From Deinococcus ruber (GTDB lineage: Bacteria > Deinococcota > Deinococci > Deinococcales > Deinococcaceae), in NCBI RefSeq assembly GCF_014648095.1, contig NZ_BMQL01000001.1, positions 62,001-126,000 of the forward strand: a DNA stretch of 64,000 nt, given 5' to 3'. Positions 55,431-64,000 of this stretch are shown piece by piece (within the stretch, counting starts at the first letter, position 1; each line of letters begins with the position of its first letter). Both the position numbers and the translations under genes were made by a program. The notes under the pieces are model-generated. The model was not told where the DNA came from. It ran no database searches and saw only the letters and a list, made by a program, of their open reading frames with translations.

Positions 55431-56873
55431 TCAGGCATCGGCGTCTGGGGCGGGCACAAAACCCCCCAGGCGCTGATGCAGGTCGGCAGCCAGCGCCAGC
55501 AACCGAACGTCGCTCCAAGCAGGGCCACACAGCTGCACGCCCAGCGGCAGCCCGTCCACCAGTCCGACTGGCACGCTCACGCTCGGATAACCGGCTTTCG
55601 CGCCCACCGCCGCTCCCAGGTATTTCGGAAAGAGCACGGCGTCGAGGCTGGGTAAAGCGTCGCTGCCGGAAAACAGCGGGTCCAGCCCCTCATCACGGCT
55701 CCAGCGCAGGTCATGCTCACGCGCCGCCGTATAGCCGCGCTCCGACAGATCGCCACGTGTTCCCTGCGCGGCAAACAGCAGCGTCTGACCATATTTCTGA
55801 AGTCGGGCCGGGTCGGCGTCTCCGGCCTCGATCACCTCCGAGAGCGAACGGGGGCCGTGCTGCACGCCCGCCAGATACGCATTCAGATCGTGCTTGAACT
55901 CGTAGACCAGCACCTCGGAATGCCAGCCCTCCAGCGCCGAGACACTGGCGAGAGGCGCAGGGTCCACGACCTCGGCTCCAGCGTCTCGCAGCGTCTCCAG
56001 CACACTTTCCAGCCGTTCCCGCTCGCCCGGCGTCAGAAACTGCCAGTAATGCTCGCGGATCACCCCGATGCGTGCGCCCCGCAGCGCTCCTTCCGGCAGA
56101 GCCGAGAAGTCGAGCAAGGGTGCTCCCTCGGTGGCAGCGTCACGTCCGTCCGGCCCCTGAAGCACCTGCATCAGCGCGGCCACGTCAGCGGCGCTGCGGC
56201 CCATCGGCCCGGCGGTGTCCTGACTGTGGGAGATGGGCACGATGCCCGTTCTGGGCAGCAGGCCGAGCGTGGGCTTCAGTCCGACGACGCCGTTCTGGTG
56301 CGAGGGTGAGAGAATACTGCCGCTCGTTTCGGTGCCGATGGCGATAGGAGCCAGCCGCGCCGCCACGCCCGCACCGCTGCCGCTGGAACTGCCCCCGGTA
56401 TCTGCGCCCGTTCGCCACGGGTTGATGGTCTGTCCACCCTGCGAGCTGTAGCCGTTCGGCATGCCCAGCGTCATGAAATTGGCCCACTCGGTCAGGTTGG
56501 CCTTCCCGATGACGACGGCTCCTGCCGCCCGCAACCGGGCCACCAGCGGCGCGTCCTGAGCAGGCTGATGCTCGCTCAGCAGGGCGCTTCCGGCAGTGGT
56601 GTGCAGCGGGGCAACGGTGTCGATGTTGTCTTTGACAAGCACGGGAAGGCCGTGCAGGGGGCCGCGCTGAGACTCGGGCAGGGCATCGAGCCTGCAAGCT
56701 TCTTCGAGGGCCGCCGGATTGACCTCCAGCACCGCCCGCAACCGGGGATTATGCTGCTCGATTCGCGCCAGATATGCACCCACCACCTCTTCGGCGCTCA
56801 GATCACCGCGCCGCAGCAGGGGCAGCAGGTCGGTCACGTTCAACGTCAGCAGATCCGTTTCGGGGAAAGCCAT
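55431..56873 (-). CDS. Amidase (amidase-signature family)
   Basis: A 480-aa amidase-signature enzyme with the Ser-cis-Ser-Lys triad: Lys in [14 protein letters not shown] (about residue 80), the Ser pair in [29 protein letters not shown] (about 155-180, in parts). It resembles GatA, but MYRSD-type GatA features and a gatB or gatC neighbour are missing, so a general amidase is more likely. No signal peptide. GatCAB must exist elsewhere if AspRS here is non-discriminating; this gene should not be taken as that GatA without a tree. Confidence 0.82.
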   Translation of the reverse strand: MAFPETDLLTLNVTDLLPLLRRGDLSAEEVVGAYLARIEQHNPRLRAVLEVNPAALEEACRLDALPESQRGPLHGLPVLVKDNIDTVAPLHTTAGSALLSEHQPAQDAPLVARLRAAGAVVIGKANLTEWANFMTLGMPNGYSSQGGQTINPWRTGADTGGSSSGSGAGVAARLAPIAIGTETSGSILSPSHQNGVVGLKPTLGLLPRTGIVPISHSQDTAGPMGRSAADVAALMQVLQGPDGRDAATEGAPLLDFSALPEGALRGARIGVIREHYWQFLTPGERERLESVLETLRDAGAEVVDPAPLASVSALEGWHSEVLVYEFKHDLNAYLAGVQHGPRSLSEVIEAGDADPARLQKYGQTLLFAAQGTRGDLSERGYTAAREHDLRWSRDEGLDPLFSGSDALPSLDAVLFPKYLGAAVGAKAGYPSVSVPVGLVDGLPLGVQLCGPAWSDVRLLALAADLHQRLGGFVPAPDADA

Positions 56874-56922
56874 GTCTGGAGCCTAGCACTCAGCCGTGAG
56901 TGGCTGCGCTAGGCTCTAGGCC

Positions 56923-57792
56923 ATGACCGACGCCGCCTCGATCCCCACACCCACGACTGTTTCCACGCCCACGACCGTCGCCTATCAGGGGAATCCTGGT
57001 GCTTACGGCGAGATTGCTGCGCTGAATGCCCACCCGAACGCCATCACACGCGGCTATCCGACCTTTCACGAGGTTCTGGACGCCGTGACTCGCGGCGAAT
57101 GCGACCTCGGGGTCATTCCAGTCGAGAACAGCCTGATGGGAGCTATTCTCCAGGCAGTCGATCTGCTGCTGGAAACCGAGCTGCACGCCATCCGCGAGAT
57201 CACGGTGCGCGTCAGCCACGCCATCATGGCGATGCCGGGCGTGACGCTGGACGACGTGAAACGCGTGTACTCGCAGCAGCCGGCCCTCGACCAGTGCACC
57301 ACCTTCATGCGCAGGCACCAGCTCGTGCCCGTGACGGCCCACGACACCGCCGGGAGCGCCAAAGACCTGGCCGCACGCGGCGCACGCGACGAAGCAGTGA
57401 TCGCCTCGACCCGCGCCGCCAAGCTCTACGGCCTGGAGGTGCTGGAACAGAATATCGAGGACGAGGCCTTCAACTTCACTCGCTTTCTGGTGCTGTCACG
57501 CCAGGAACCCGCTCCCAGCGACGAACCACACAAGACGAGCGTGGTCTTCGCGGTGCGCCACACGCCCGGCTTCCTGCTGGAAACGCTGGAGCAGCTCCGG
57601 GGTCTGAACCTCTCCAAGATCGAGTCGCGCCCCCGCAAAGACCGCGCCTGGAGCTACCTGATCTATATCGACATCGAGGGCGACGCCCGTGATCCGCAGG
57701 TCGCACTGGGGCTGGCAGGCGTGCTGAGGAAAGCCAGTTTCGCCAAGATCATCGGCAGTTACCCCAGAGCGCTGGAAGCAATCGAACCCTGA
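56923..57792 (+). CDS. pheA: Prephenate dehydratase
   Basis: A 289-aa enzyme that converts prephenate to phenylpyruvate. The catalytic part has [45 protein letters not shown] and the conserved [11 protein letters not shown] (Thr-Arg-Phe). A C-terminal ACT domain ([48 protein letters not shown]) senses phenylalanine. There is no chorismate mutase domain. TAGGCT lies 7 nt before the ATG at 56923, so the mRNA is probably leaderless. The N-terminal 20 residues are Thr-rich and not part of the domain. Confidence 0.94.
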   Translation: MTDAASIPTPTTVSTPTTVAYQGNPGAYGEIAALNAHPNAITRGYPTFHEVLDAVTRGECDLGVIPVENSLMGAILQAVDLLLETELHAIREITVRVSHAIMAMPGVTLDDVKRVYSQQPALDQCTTFMRRHQLVPVTAHDTAGSAKDLAARGARDEAVIASTRAAKLYGLEVLEQNIEDEAFNFTRFLVLSRQEPAPSDEPHKTSVVFAVRHTPGFLLETLEQLRGLNLSKIESRPRKDRAWSYLIYIDIEGDARDPQVALGLAGVLRKASFAKIIGSYPRALEAIEP

Positions 57793-57801
57793 GCTGACGG
57801 C

Positions 57802-57838
57802 AAACAGGGCTGAAAATTCGCATCTTCAGCCCTGTTTG
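57802..57838. terminator. Bidirectional terminator after pheA
   Basis: AAACAGGGCTGAA pairs perfectly with TTCAGCCCTGTTT around a 10-nt loop, between pheA and the converging phosphoesterase gene. Confidence 0.85.
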
Positions 57839-57882
57839 CTGTTCCGGTCAGCCCTCGTCCGGCTGTTCAGGCCGCGCCGTTC

Positions 57883-58611
57883 CTACGCCCCACTTCCCAC
57901 TTCCGGCAACTGCTCCAGGATGAGTTTGGGCCGAAATCCCAGCCCGTCGGCGGCCACCAGATACGTCGGAATACTGTGCCAGTGTTGCAGGCTGCGCGAG
58001 ACCGGAACGCCGTGCAGGTGGCCGTATACCACGGCGTCTGGCGCGGCGCGGGCGATCAGATCGGTGAAGCCGGTAGGCGCAAAGTTGGGGCCAGTCGGCG
58101 GATAATGCAGCATCAGGATGTGGCGCGTTCCCACTTCGCCTGCGCCGAGTCTTTTTGCCGATTCCAGCGACAGTTTCAGGCGCTCCAGTTCACGTTCGTA
58201 GATGCGGCGGTCTTCGTCCTGAAAGCTGTCGGGGCCGGGCGTGACCCAGCCGCGTGTGCCCGATACGATCAGATTGCCAATTCGCAGCGCGTCGTTCTGA
58301 ATTGCCAGCATGCCCGCCGGAAGCGACTGCCTCAGCTTGCCGATGGCGGGCCACCAGTAATCGTGATTGCCGCGCAGCAGCACCTTGGTGCCGGGCAGCG
58401 CCGCCACGTGCGACAGGTCTTCCAGCGCTCCGGGCAGCCGCATGGCCCAGCTGAGATCGCCGGGCAGCAGCACCACATCTTCTGGCCCGACCACTTCCGG
58501 CCAGCGCTCGAAGATGAGCTGGGGGTGGCCCGCCCAATTCGCGCCGAACACCGTCATCGGCTTGGGGGCCGAGTACGACAGATGCAGGTCGGCGATGGCG
58601 AATACGCGCAT
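57883..58611 (-). CDS. Calcineurin-like metallophosphoesterase
   Basis: A 242-aa phosphoesterase with motifs [10 protein letters not shown] (D-x-H at residues 5-9), [20 protein letters not shown] (about 90-99), HILMLHYPP and VVYGHLHG. These supply the two-metal site. The group resembles bacterial proteins of unknown substrate (YkuE/phosphohydrolase type). ATG giving [10 protein letters not shown] is chosen. It ends before a terminator shared with pheA, and tRNA-Pro lies upstream on the same strand. Confidence 0.85.
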   Translation of the reverse strand: MRVFAIADLHLSYSAPKPMTVFGANWAGHPQLIFERWPEVVGPEDVVLLPGDLSWAMRLPGALEDLSHVAALPGTKVLLRGNHDYWWPAIGKLRQSLPAGMLAIQNDALRIGNLIVSGTRGWVTPGPDSFQDEDRRIYERELERLKLSLESAKRLGAGEVGTRHILMLHYPPTGPNFAPTGFTDLIARAAPDAVVYGHLHGVPVSRSLQHWHSIPTYLVAADGLGFRPKLILEQLPEVGSGA

Positions 58612-58683
58612 ACAGGACACTCCCGAAAGACTCCAGAACAGCACAACAAAAAGGCGGCCCCTGCTTAAGAGGCCGCCTCCGCG

Positions 58684-58760
<77 letters not shown>

Positions 58761-58842
58761 AACCACTGCACCCACTTGCTCAGGCGCGTAGGGGATGATA
58801 GCCGCCCACCACACAACTGTCAAGGCAACCCCCTGATACGGC

Positions 58843-58873
58843 AACGCCGACTTTCACGGACGAAGTCGGCGTT
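58843..58873 (-). terminator. Terminator hairpin after rpoZ
   Basis: AACGCCGACTT pairs with AAGTCGGCGTT around a short loop, about 20 nt past the rpoZ stop. U tract is weak. Confidence 0.6.
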
Positions 58874-58891
58874 GCGGGCAAGACTGCCGGG

Positions 58892-59191
58892 TCAGTCGCG
58901 TTCGCGGTCGCGTTCGGCGTTCAGCTGAGCCTGAAGCTGGGCCTGACGCTGACGCTGATAATCCTGAATAAACCGCTCTTCGTCCATCATGTTCTGGCCG
59001 ATCTTCAGCTTGCCGGTCGCCAGTTCGCGCATCGACTGAGTGACCAGATTGCGCGTCTTGGCCTTCACGTCGCTGGGAAGCGTGCTGGGCGCACCTGAGC
59101 GCAACTGGATGGCGCGCTTGGCCACCACCACCGAGAGGCGGTACTTGCTGTCGGTCATGGAAAGTAACTTGTCGATATCTTTTTCAGCCAT
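58892..59191 (-). CDS. rpoZ: RNA polymerase omega subunit
   Basis: A 99-aa small subunit of RNA polymerase. MAEKDIDKLLSMTDSKYRLS and VVVAKRAIQLRSGAPS match the conserved helix that wraps the beta-prime C terminus. KAKTRNLVTQSMRELATGKLKI follows. The last 25 residues are a Gln/Arg-rich charged tail. AGAAGGAG lies before the ATG. Omega helps assembly and stability of the polymerase. Confidence 0.9.
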   Translation of the reverse strand: MAEKDIDKLLSMTDSKYRLSVVVAKRAIQLRSGAPSTLPSDVKAKTRNLVTQSMRELATGKLKIGQNMMDEERFIQDYQRQRQAQLQAQLNAERDRERD

Positions 59192-59369
59192 TGTGTGTCT
59201 CCTTCTGGAACCAGCGCTGTGCAGGAGCGGCGCTCCGTCGAGGCGTACCTTCGCAGCCGCGTTCAACTCGTCAGTATAGCGCCTGAGTGCGGCGCAGTCG
59301 CCTTTGAAAGCACTCCCACCTTTTACACCCGTGTATGCACGTGACAATACCCGCACCTGGAGGTCTGGG

Positions 59370-60839
59370 ATGGATCATGCAGCCACCGCCGACCTGCCGA
59401 TTCTGATCGGTGCCGCTCTCCTGCTGCTCAGCCTGTTTGCCAGCAAACTCGGTGGACGGCTGGGCATTCCCGCGCTGTTGCTGTTTCTGTTCATCGGCAT
59501 GCTGGCCGGGTCGGAAGGCCCCGGCGGCATCGACTTCGAGAATTACCGCGTGACTCAGAACGTCGGAGTCGTCACGCTCGCCTTCATCCTGTTTTCGGGT
59601 GGCCTGGAAACGAACTGGCAGCACACCCGCCCGGTGCTGAAGATGGGCCTGTCACTCGCCACGCTGGGCGTGCTGCTGACCACCGGCATGGTCGGAACGG
59701 TGGCACACTTCCTGCTGCACCTGAACTGGCCCACGAGCCTGCTGCTGGGCGCGGTGGTGTCGTCGACCGATGCCAGCGCCATCTTTTCGGTGCTGCGCGA
59801 GCACTCGCTGGGGCTGCGCGGGCACATCAAACCGCTGCTGGAATTCGAATCGGGCGTCAATGATCCGATGGCGGTATTTCTGGTGGTAGGCCTCACCGAA
59901 CTGCTGTCGAATCCGGGGCAGGCGTGGTACACCATCATTCCGCTGTTTCTGAAACAGATGGTGATCGGCGGTGTGCTGGGGCTGCTGCTGGGCAGAGTGG
60001 CGGTGCGGCTGATGAACAGCATCAATCTGGCCTTCGACGGACTGTATTCGGTGCTGTCGGTCGCCCTGGTGGGCCTGATCTATGGCCTGAGCGCGGTGCT
60101 GGGAGGCAGCGGCTTTCTGGCGGTGTACATCGCAGGAGTGGTGCTGGGCAACAGCAACTTTATTCATAAGCGCACGCTGCGGCTGTGGCACGACGGCCTG
60201 ACGTATCTGCTGGAAATCGGGATGTTTCTGGTGCTGGGGCTGCTGGTGTTTCCGTCTGCGCTGCTGCGGGTCGCGCTGCCCGCCCTGGCGGTTTCGCTGT
60301 TCCTGATGTTCGTGGCCCGGCCCGTCGCCACGTATGTCAGTCTGGCCTTCTCGCCCATGAAAAAGCGCGGCAAGAGCATGGTGGCGTGGGTGGGGCTGCG
60401 CGGCGCGGTGCCGATCATCCTGACCACCTTTCCGCTGCTGGCTCACGTGCCCAATGCCCAGATCATCTTCAACGTGGCGTTTTTTATCGTGCTTACCTCG
60501 ATCCTGATTCAGGGCACCACGCTGCCGCTGGTGGCCCGCTGGCTGCGCGTCGATGCCGAGGCCCAGGACACACCCGTCAAACCGCTGCTGTACACGCCCA
60601 GCGGCACCGGGCGCACCAATCTGACCGAGATCGTGGTGCCCGAAGGGTCGGTGGTGGCGGGGCGGCGCATCGTTGATCTGGCGTTTCCGCTCGACGTGCT
60701 GTTTGTGCTGATCTATCGGGGCGACGAACACGTGGTGCCGCGCGGCTCGACCCGGCTTCAGGCGGGCGACGCGGTGCAGGTGTTGGGGCCACAGCCGATC
60801 ATCGAGGAAGTGCAGGCCCGCGTCGGGCAGACCGCCTAA
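59370..60839 (+). CDS. NhaP2-type K+/H+ (Na+/H+) antiporter with RCK_C-like domain
   Basis: A 489-aa CPA1 antiporter. About twelve membrane helices cover residues 8-395: LGIPALLLFLFIGMLAGSEG, NVGVVTLAFILFSGGLETN, SSTDASAIFSVLR and LEFESGVNDPMAVFLV, the last with the ion-binding ND pair, and MVAWVGLRGAVPIIL. A cytoplasmic RCK_C-like domain ends the protein (LTEIVVPEGSVVAGRRIVDL, GDAVQVLGP), as in NhaP2. It likely exports K+ or Na+ in exchange for protons. CTGGAGG lies upstream of the ATG at 59370. Confidence 0.9.
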   Translation: MDHAATADLPILIGAALLLLSLFASKLGGRLGIPALLLFLFIGMLAGSEGPGGIDFENYRVTQNVGVVTLAFILFSGGLETNWQHTRPVLKMGLSLATLGVLLTTGMVGTVAHFLLHLNWPTSLLLGAVVSSTDASAIFSVLREHSLGLRGHIKPLLEFESGVNDPMAVFLVVGLTELLSNPGQAWYTIIPLFLKQMVIGGVLGLLLGRVAVRLMNSINLAFDGLYSVLSVALVGLIYGLSAVLGGSGFLAVYIAGVVLGNSNFIHKRTLRLWHDGLTYLLEIGMFLVLGLLVFPSALLRVALPALAVSLFLMFVARPVATYVSLAFSPMKKRGKSMVAWVGLRGAVPIILTTFPLLAHVPNAQIIFNVAFFIVLTSILIQGTTLPLVARWLRVDAEAQDTPVKPLLYTPSGTGRTNLTEIVVPEGSVVAGRRIVDLAFPLDVLFVLIYRGDEHVVPRGSTRLQAGDAVQVLGPQPIIEEVQARVGQTA

Positions 60840-60842
60840 AAG

Positions 60843-61049
60843 TCAGGGCCGCCGGAAGGGACGCCAGACCACCCGGGCGCTGATCGAAAGGCCTACCAGC
60901 AGAATCAGCGTCAGCGTGAGGGTGGCGCGGTTGCCGCTCTGCATGATTCTGACCACGTTCAGCACACAGACGAGCAGCAGCAACGTCCAGACGGCAGCCA
61001 CGGCCACCAGTGCCCAGCGGGGCGGCGAAGATGGAGACTTCGAGTGCAT
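60843..61049 (-). CDS. Small membrane protein, 68 aa, unknown function
   Basis: A 68-residue protein with two hydrophobic helices (WALVAVAAVWTLLLLVCVLNVV and TLTLILLVGLSISARV) joined by a short basic loop, and a basic C terminus VWRPFRRP. No family is recognised. It converges on the antiporter gene, with stops 3 nt apart. Coding support is moderate: strong hydrophobic pattern but no clear ribosome binding site. Confidence 0.5.
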   Translation of the reverse strand: MHSKSPSSPPRWALVAVAAVWTLLLLVCVLNVVRIMQSGNRATLTLTLILLVGLSISARVVWRPFRRP

Positions 61050-61218
61050 GCCGTCAATCTAGCAAGCTGTCTCCATACACCTGCACTTTGACGAAGCGCC
61101 GCCCGGAGCAGTCGACAAAAAAGAGCACCGTGAAGTCAGGCCGAAAGGCCACCGAGAACGCCGTTCCCTTTCTGATGGCGAACCCTTCTCCTGCCCATTC
61201 CCCTTTCCGGAAAGCGCT

Positions 61219-61503
61219 TTAGCCCTCGGCAGTGGCAGGGCTGATCGTGGCGCGAATCTGCTGCACGCTGTCGGCAGGAAAGCCCGCTGTCCGGGCATGT
61301 TCGTGAATGGCCGCCTCGTCGGGTGCCAGATAGACGCAGTGAATGGCGTCGTCGGTCACGTAGCTTTCGACCCACTGCACATTCTTACCGTCTTTCTGCA
61401 TCGCTGCCAGCACACTGTTGGAAACAGCAGATGCGCCCTGAAGATCCTGCGCCGACATGCTGCCCGCTCCGGGCATTTTGCGTTCGATCAGATACTTCGG
61501 CAT
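61219..61503 (-). CDS. DUF4242-family protein
   Basis: A 94-aa protein of the DUF4242 group: MPKYLIERKMPGAGSM, VQWVESYVTDDAIHCVYLAPDEAAIHEHARTAGFPAD in segments. The fold is a ferredoxin-like dimer; a Streptomyces homologue binds nickel through His and Cys residues, and HC and HEH are present here. Function is unknown. CGGAGG lies before the ATG. Confidence 0.75.
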   Translation of the reverse strand: MPKYLIERKMPGAGSMSAQDLQGASAVSNSVLAAMQKDGKNVQWVESYVTDDAIHCVYLAPDEAAIHEHARTAGFPADSVQQIRATISPATAEG

Positions 61504-61654
61504 ACTCGACCTCCGAAACCGCACAGGGCGGCAGCAAAGAGTTAAGACACGGGGTTGGGAATGACAACAACCGCCCTCAAAGTATGGCTCACGTTCCTGA
61601 AAAGAATATTCCAGCGACTGAGCAGTGATTGTAATGAGCATTTCCTCACACTTC

Positions 61655-62203
61655 CTACGGCACCATCTGGCAGAGCGGCGGCTTCCCGGCAGGAAGATGT
61701 ATCTCTACCGTGATCTCGCGCTTCGAGGTGATCACGGCTGGCGCGTCACCGAAGGGCAAGACGAACACCGATACCGTTGGACTGAAGGTCAGATCGACGA
61801 TGGCCTGATGCTGCGCCTTTGCCAGTGCCTGCGCGATCTGGGTGCTCAGCGTCCCGGTCTTCGTTCTGAAGCAGCCGACTGCCAGCGTCTGCCCCGCCTG
61901 AACGAGTGCCTGCCCCACCGCCGAACTCAGATGCCCGCCCGCGTTCAGCGGCACCGTCAGGGAGATCCAGCGCACCTGCGACGCCTGGGCCGGAGTCTCG
62001 GCGTCGGTACCGAACAGGGCTGTCATATTGACGGCTGGTTTGACCCAGTGAAAGCGGTACTGCGCGTAGGTCGCGTGCGACAGAATGAACGACGACGACG
62101 CGATCAGGTGGCGGCCTTCCAGCAGACTGAGCGGTGTGAGCGGCGCAGCGGCAGCTGAGAGGGCGACAGACGACCAGAGTAGCACCGACAGGCAGCGAAA
62201 CAT
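61655..62203 (-). CDS. Secreted protein, 182 aa, unknown function
   Basis: An exported protein with a signal peptide (CLSVLLWSSVALSAAAA, cleavage near residue 20). The mature domain has repeated hydrophobic beta segments (VRWISLTVPLNAGGHLSSA, LTFSPTVSVFVLPFGDAPAVI, EITVEIHLPAGKPP). One Cys pair (VGCFRT and PLCQM) may be bridged. No family is recognised. It is divergent from the metalloprotease gene. Confidence 0.6.
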   Translation of the reverse strand: MFRCLSVLLWSSVALSAAAAPLTPLSLLEGRHLIASSSFILSHATYAQYRFHWVKPAVNMTALFGTDAETPAQASQVRWISLTVPLNAGGHLSSAVGQALVQAGQTLAVGCFRTKTGTLSTQIAQALAKAQHQAIVDLTFSPTVSVFVLPFGDAPAVITSKREITVEIHLPAGKPPLCQMVP

Positions 62204-62309
62204 GAAAACAGCGTAGCGCGTGCAGGCGCGACCTGAAGACCGGTCAGCCGGGAAGCGTACCCTTAGACTGAGCTATGACCACACGCATGCAGACGAGCGG
62301 CACACTGTG

Positions 62310-63290
62310 ATGAGGCGGTTTCTGGCTTCTGGCCTGCTGGCGCTGGCGGGCCTGCTGCTGGGCGGTGTCCAGGCCGCTTCTGCCCCGTTTACCATCGAGA
62401 CCCGGCTGCTGGGCAAACCGCTCACGTCACAGCAGCAGGCCACCATCCGCGAGGCCGCTGCACGGGTGTCGCAGCTTGTCGCGTCGCCATTTGCTCCGGT
62501 CACACTCAATCTGCCTGCCGATTCCTGTGACGATGGCCTCCCCAGACTCAAGGAAAAGGTGCAGCATTTCTTCGTGTTCGTGGTGGTCAAATCGCTGGGA
62601 CCGGACATCTACGGCAATTCGGCTCCCTGCGATCTGCACGACGGCTCGTATCTGCCGATCTACGGCGTCATCGACCTGAATTCAGACGGCCTGGACGAGC
62701 TTTCCCACGCCGACCTGCTCGACACCATGATTCACGAGATGCTGCACGCGCTGGGCGTCGGCACGCTCTGGGAGCCGGATGAGCGCGTTTCGTTGAGCGG
62801 CGATTCGGACGACAAGAGATTGGCCCGCAAGGTCGCAGGACAGTGGACATACACCGGAGAACACGCGCTGGCTGCTTACCGGGCGCTGGGCGGGCAGGGC
62901 AAGGCCATTCCGCTCGACCCGGACGCGGGGCACTGGGCCGGGGGAACCGTGTGTTCCGAGATTCTGTCTGGAGCCGCCGGAGACTACACGGGCCGGGTCA
63001 ATCCGGTCAGCCGCATCACGCTGGGCGCACTGGAAGACCTGGGATACAAGGTAAATGCGGGGGCCGCCGACCGCTATACCCTGACCCCCGGACGCTGCCC
63101 CGTTCAGACCGACGACGCGGCGGGCCAGCCGACACCCACGAAGGATTCTCAGGTTCGAACGAGCGATGTGTATTACGCCAGCTGTGCGGCAGCCAGGGCA
63201 GCGGGCGTCACGCCGATCCGGCGCGGTCAGCCGGGCTATCGTGCAGGCCTGGACGGTGACGGCGACGGGGTAGCCTGTGAAAGTCACTGA
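62310..63290 (+). CDS. Secreted leishmanolysin-like metalloprotease with excalibur domain
   Basis: A 326-aa exported protein. The signal peptide FLASGLLALAGLLLGGVQAASA ends near residue 24. The zinc motif HEMLHALGVG (HExxHxxG) is at about residue 147, with LGYKV after a further distance as in metzincins; GGTVCSEIL precedes it. The last 40 residues carry an excalibur calcium-binding motif (YYASCAAARAAG and DGDGDGVACE). Secreted metalloproteases with an excalibur tail are uncommon. The next gene encodes a chagasin-like inhibitor on the same strand. ATG at 62310 starts the signal peptide. Confidence 0.8.
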   Translation: MRRFLASGLLALAGLLLGGVQAASAPFTIETRLLGKPLTSQQQATIREAAARVSQLVASPFAPVTLNLPADSCDDGLPRLKEKVQHFFVFVVVKSLGPDIYGNSAPCDLHDGSYLPIYGVIDLNSDGLDELSHADLLDTMIHEMLHALGVGTLWEPDERVSLSGDSDDKRLARKVAGQWTYTGEHALAAYRALGGQGKAIPLDPDAGHWAGGTVCSEILSGAAGDYTGRVNPVSRITLGALEDLGYKVNAGAADRYTLTPGRCPVQTDDAAGQPTPTKDSQVRTSDVYYASCAAARAAGVTPIRRGQPGYRAGLDGDGDGVACESH

Positions 63291-63335
63291 GACTGCCCTG
63301 CACCTGATCCCCTCTTCCCTGCTCCCGAGGTTTCC

Positions 63336-63782
63336 ATGAAAAAACTGTTCCTGACAATTTCGCTTCTGTGCATGCCACCGATGTTCGGCGCGGCATCTGC
63401 CCAGACCATCGGCACGGCCCGCACCCTCGACATCACGGTGCAGAGCGCCGGACAGACCCTGACGGTCAGGGCTGGCGACATCCTGCGCTTCAGCGTCAGC
63501 AACTCGGCGGGCACCGGGTACACCTGGCACGCGCTGGACGTCGATCCTGAGTATCTGGTCCTGATAGACAAGACAACGGCAGCGCCCCCCACGCCCAAGC
63601 CGGGGCAGGCTCCTGTCGTGGGCGGCCCTGGCCCAACCGTCGTCTATGTGTACTACGTCAGGAAATCGCTGAATCTGGGCAGCTACTCTGTCACGTCGCC
63701 CATCATTTTCGCCAACGTGCCTCCCGGTCGCTCGACAGGGCAGGATACCCGGCTGGTGCAGTTCAATCTGACATCCCGGTAA
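63336..63782 (+). CDS. Chagasin-like (I42 family) secreted protease inhibitor
   Basis: A 148-aa exported protein. Signal peptide KKLFLTISLLCMPPMFGAASAQ, cleavage near residue 23. The inhibitor motifs of family I42 are present: NSAGTGYTWHAL (the NPTTGYxW loop), GPGPTVVYVYYVRKSLNLG (third loop region) and VKAGD-like VRAGDILRF. I42 members inhibit cysteine proteases of family C1. Here the neighbour is a metalloprotease, so its target is not obvious. A terminator follows. Confidence 0.75.
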   Translation: MKKLFLTISLLCMPPMFGAASAQTIGTARTLDITVQSAGQTLTVRAGDILRFSVSNSAGTGYTWHALDVDPEYLVLIDKTTAAPPTPKPGQAPVVGGPGPTVVYVYYVRKSLNLGSYSVTSPIIFANVPPGRSTGQDTRLVQFNLTSR

Positions 63783-63795
63783 GGGCACCCGAAAG

Positions 63796-63838
63796 GGGCC
63801 AGCAGACGCGGTCAACTACGTCTGCTGGCCCCTTTTCT
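63796..63838 (+). terminator. Terminator after the inhibitor gene
   Basis: GGGGCCAGCAGACG pairs with CGTCTGCTGGCCCC around a 10-nt loop and is followed by TTTTC. A strong rho-independent terminator. Confidence 0.85.
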
Positions 63839-63882
63839 ATTGCGGAAACCGTACTCAGGCGATAGGCTCCCTCAGACCGACA

Positions 63883-64000
63883 TTACTGGACGATGTCTGC
63901 CAGACCCTGAGCGAGGAGCTGGGTATTCAGATTGACGCTTCCCTTCCACAGAATGACGGTGGGAATGCTGCCCTTCTGGACGATTTCCGCCTGAAGTCGC
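63883..64000 (-). CDS. Partial gene at the window edge, C-terminal 38 codons
   Basis: On the minus strand the frame ends in TAA at 63883 and reads IVQKGSIPTVILWKGSVN and LAQGLADIVQ before the edge. The rest lies outside the window. No function can be given. Confidence 0.45.
   Translation of the reverse strand, partial: RLQAEIVQKGSIPTVILWKGSVNLNTQLLAQGLADIVQ

Noticed and set aside
55431..56873. Assignment of the amidase as GatA of the tRNA amidotransferase
   Set aside because: The amidase signature is shared by many enzymes. No gatB or gatC is near, and GatA-specific features were not identified.

Overview
The window is about 65-68% G+C and reads as the chromosome of a Deinococcus species. 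The supporting evidence is: a fused SecDF; an archaeal-type AspRS carrying the residues expected of a non-discriminating enzyme; a Ro/Rsr protein gene with Y-RNA genes beside it; a GlgC; a double HspR; and many starts in which a -10 box (TAnnnT) lies only 5-7 nt before the ATG/GTG, the leaderless arrangement common in Deinococcus. Identification rests on protein and RNA motifs read by eye; no database search was run.

Layout. 0-11.7 kb: a Kir-type potassium channel, a MOSC protein, MsrA, a TauE/SafE permease, GlgC, a TrmH-family methyltransferase coupled to a coiled-coil protein, SecDF and two secreted beta-rich proteins. 11.7-20.5 kb: aspS behind an attenuator, tRNA-Ser, an inositol-phosphatase-like enzyme, an ORF with two in-frame amber codons, purN coupled to an M20 dipeptidase, a phosphatase, and a Nudix hydrolase coupled to a double-MerR HspR. 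20.6-28.7 kb: a large DUF11-type secreted protein, alr, a hydrolase, and the operon trpE-tautomerase-trpG-trpD behind a complete trp attenuator. 28.8-33.5 kb: a four-gene envelope cluster (TelA, VWA lipoprotein, binding protein, membrane protein). 33.6-43.3 kb: rdgB, rph, murI and an iron-sulfur protein; a LysR regulator with its operator; azlCD with an AraC regulator; an LtrA-like protein; a secreted nuclease; and a GNAT. 43.4-46.2 kb: the Ro locus. 46.3-64 kb: a BTAD/AAA/TPR regulator with an AT-rich 3' end, secreted proteins, glyA, DinB, tRNA-Val, amidase, pheA, a phosphoesterase, tRNA-Pro, rpoZ, NhaP2, and a metalloprotease next to a chagasin-like inhibitor.

The most unusual part is 43.4-44.6 kb, upstream of rsr. 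It holds an array of at least eight structured RNAs: a YrlA-like RNA with a canonical Ro-binding stem and a tRNA-like module; a stand-alone Ro-type hairpin; three tRNA-like genes that each carry a Ro-type hairpin inserted in or next to the anticodon arm; and three tRNAs without an insertion (a short-variable-loop Leu(CAG) type, Tyr(GUA), Arg(ACG)). The hairpins share CUUG(U/C)CC ... GGGCCGA(A/C) and a trailing UUA. Relative to the YrlA-like RNA they are circularly permuted, so that the tRNA body is attached where a Y RNA normally has its loop. Removing the insertion from two of them restores a perfect five-base-pair anticodon stem. This may be a family of tRNA-Y RNA chimeras working with the Rsr protein encoded next to them.

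Two amino-acid attenuators share one design, a leader peptide that begins directly after a -10 box. One, ahead of the trp operon, has three consecutive Trp codons. The other, ahead of aspS, encodes MTTVFNLNNDDDSR, with Asn and Asp codons together. That fits an AspRS that charges both tRNA-Asp and tRNA-Asn.
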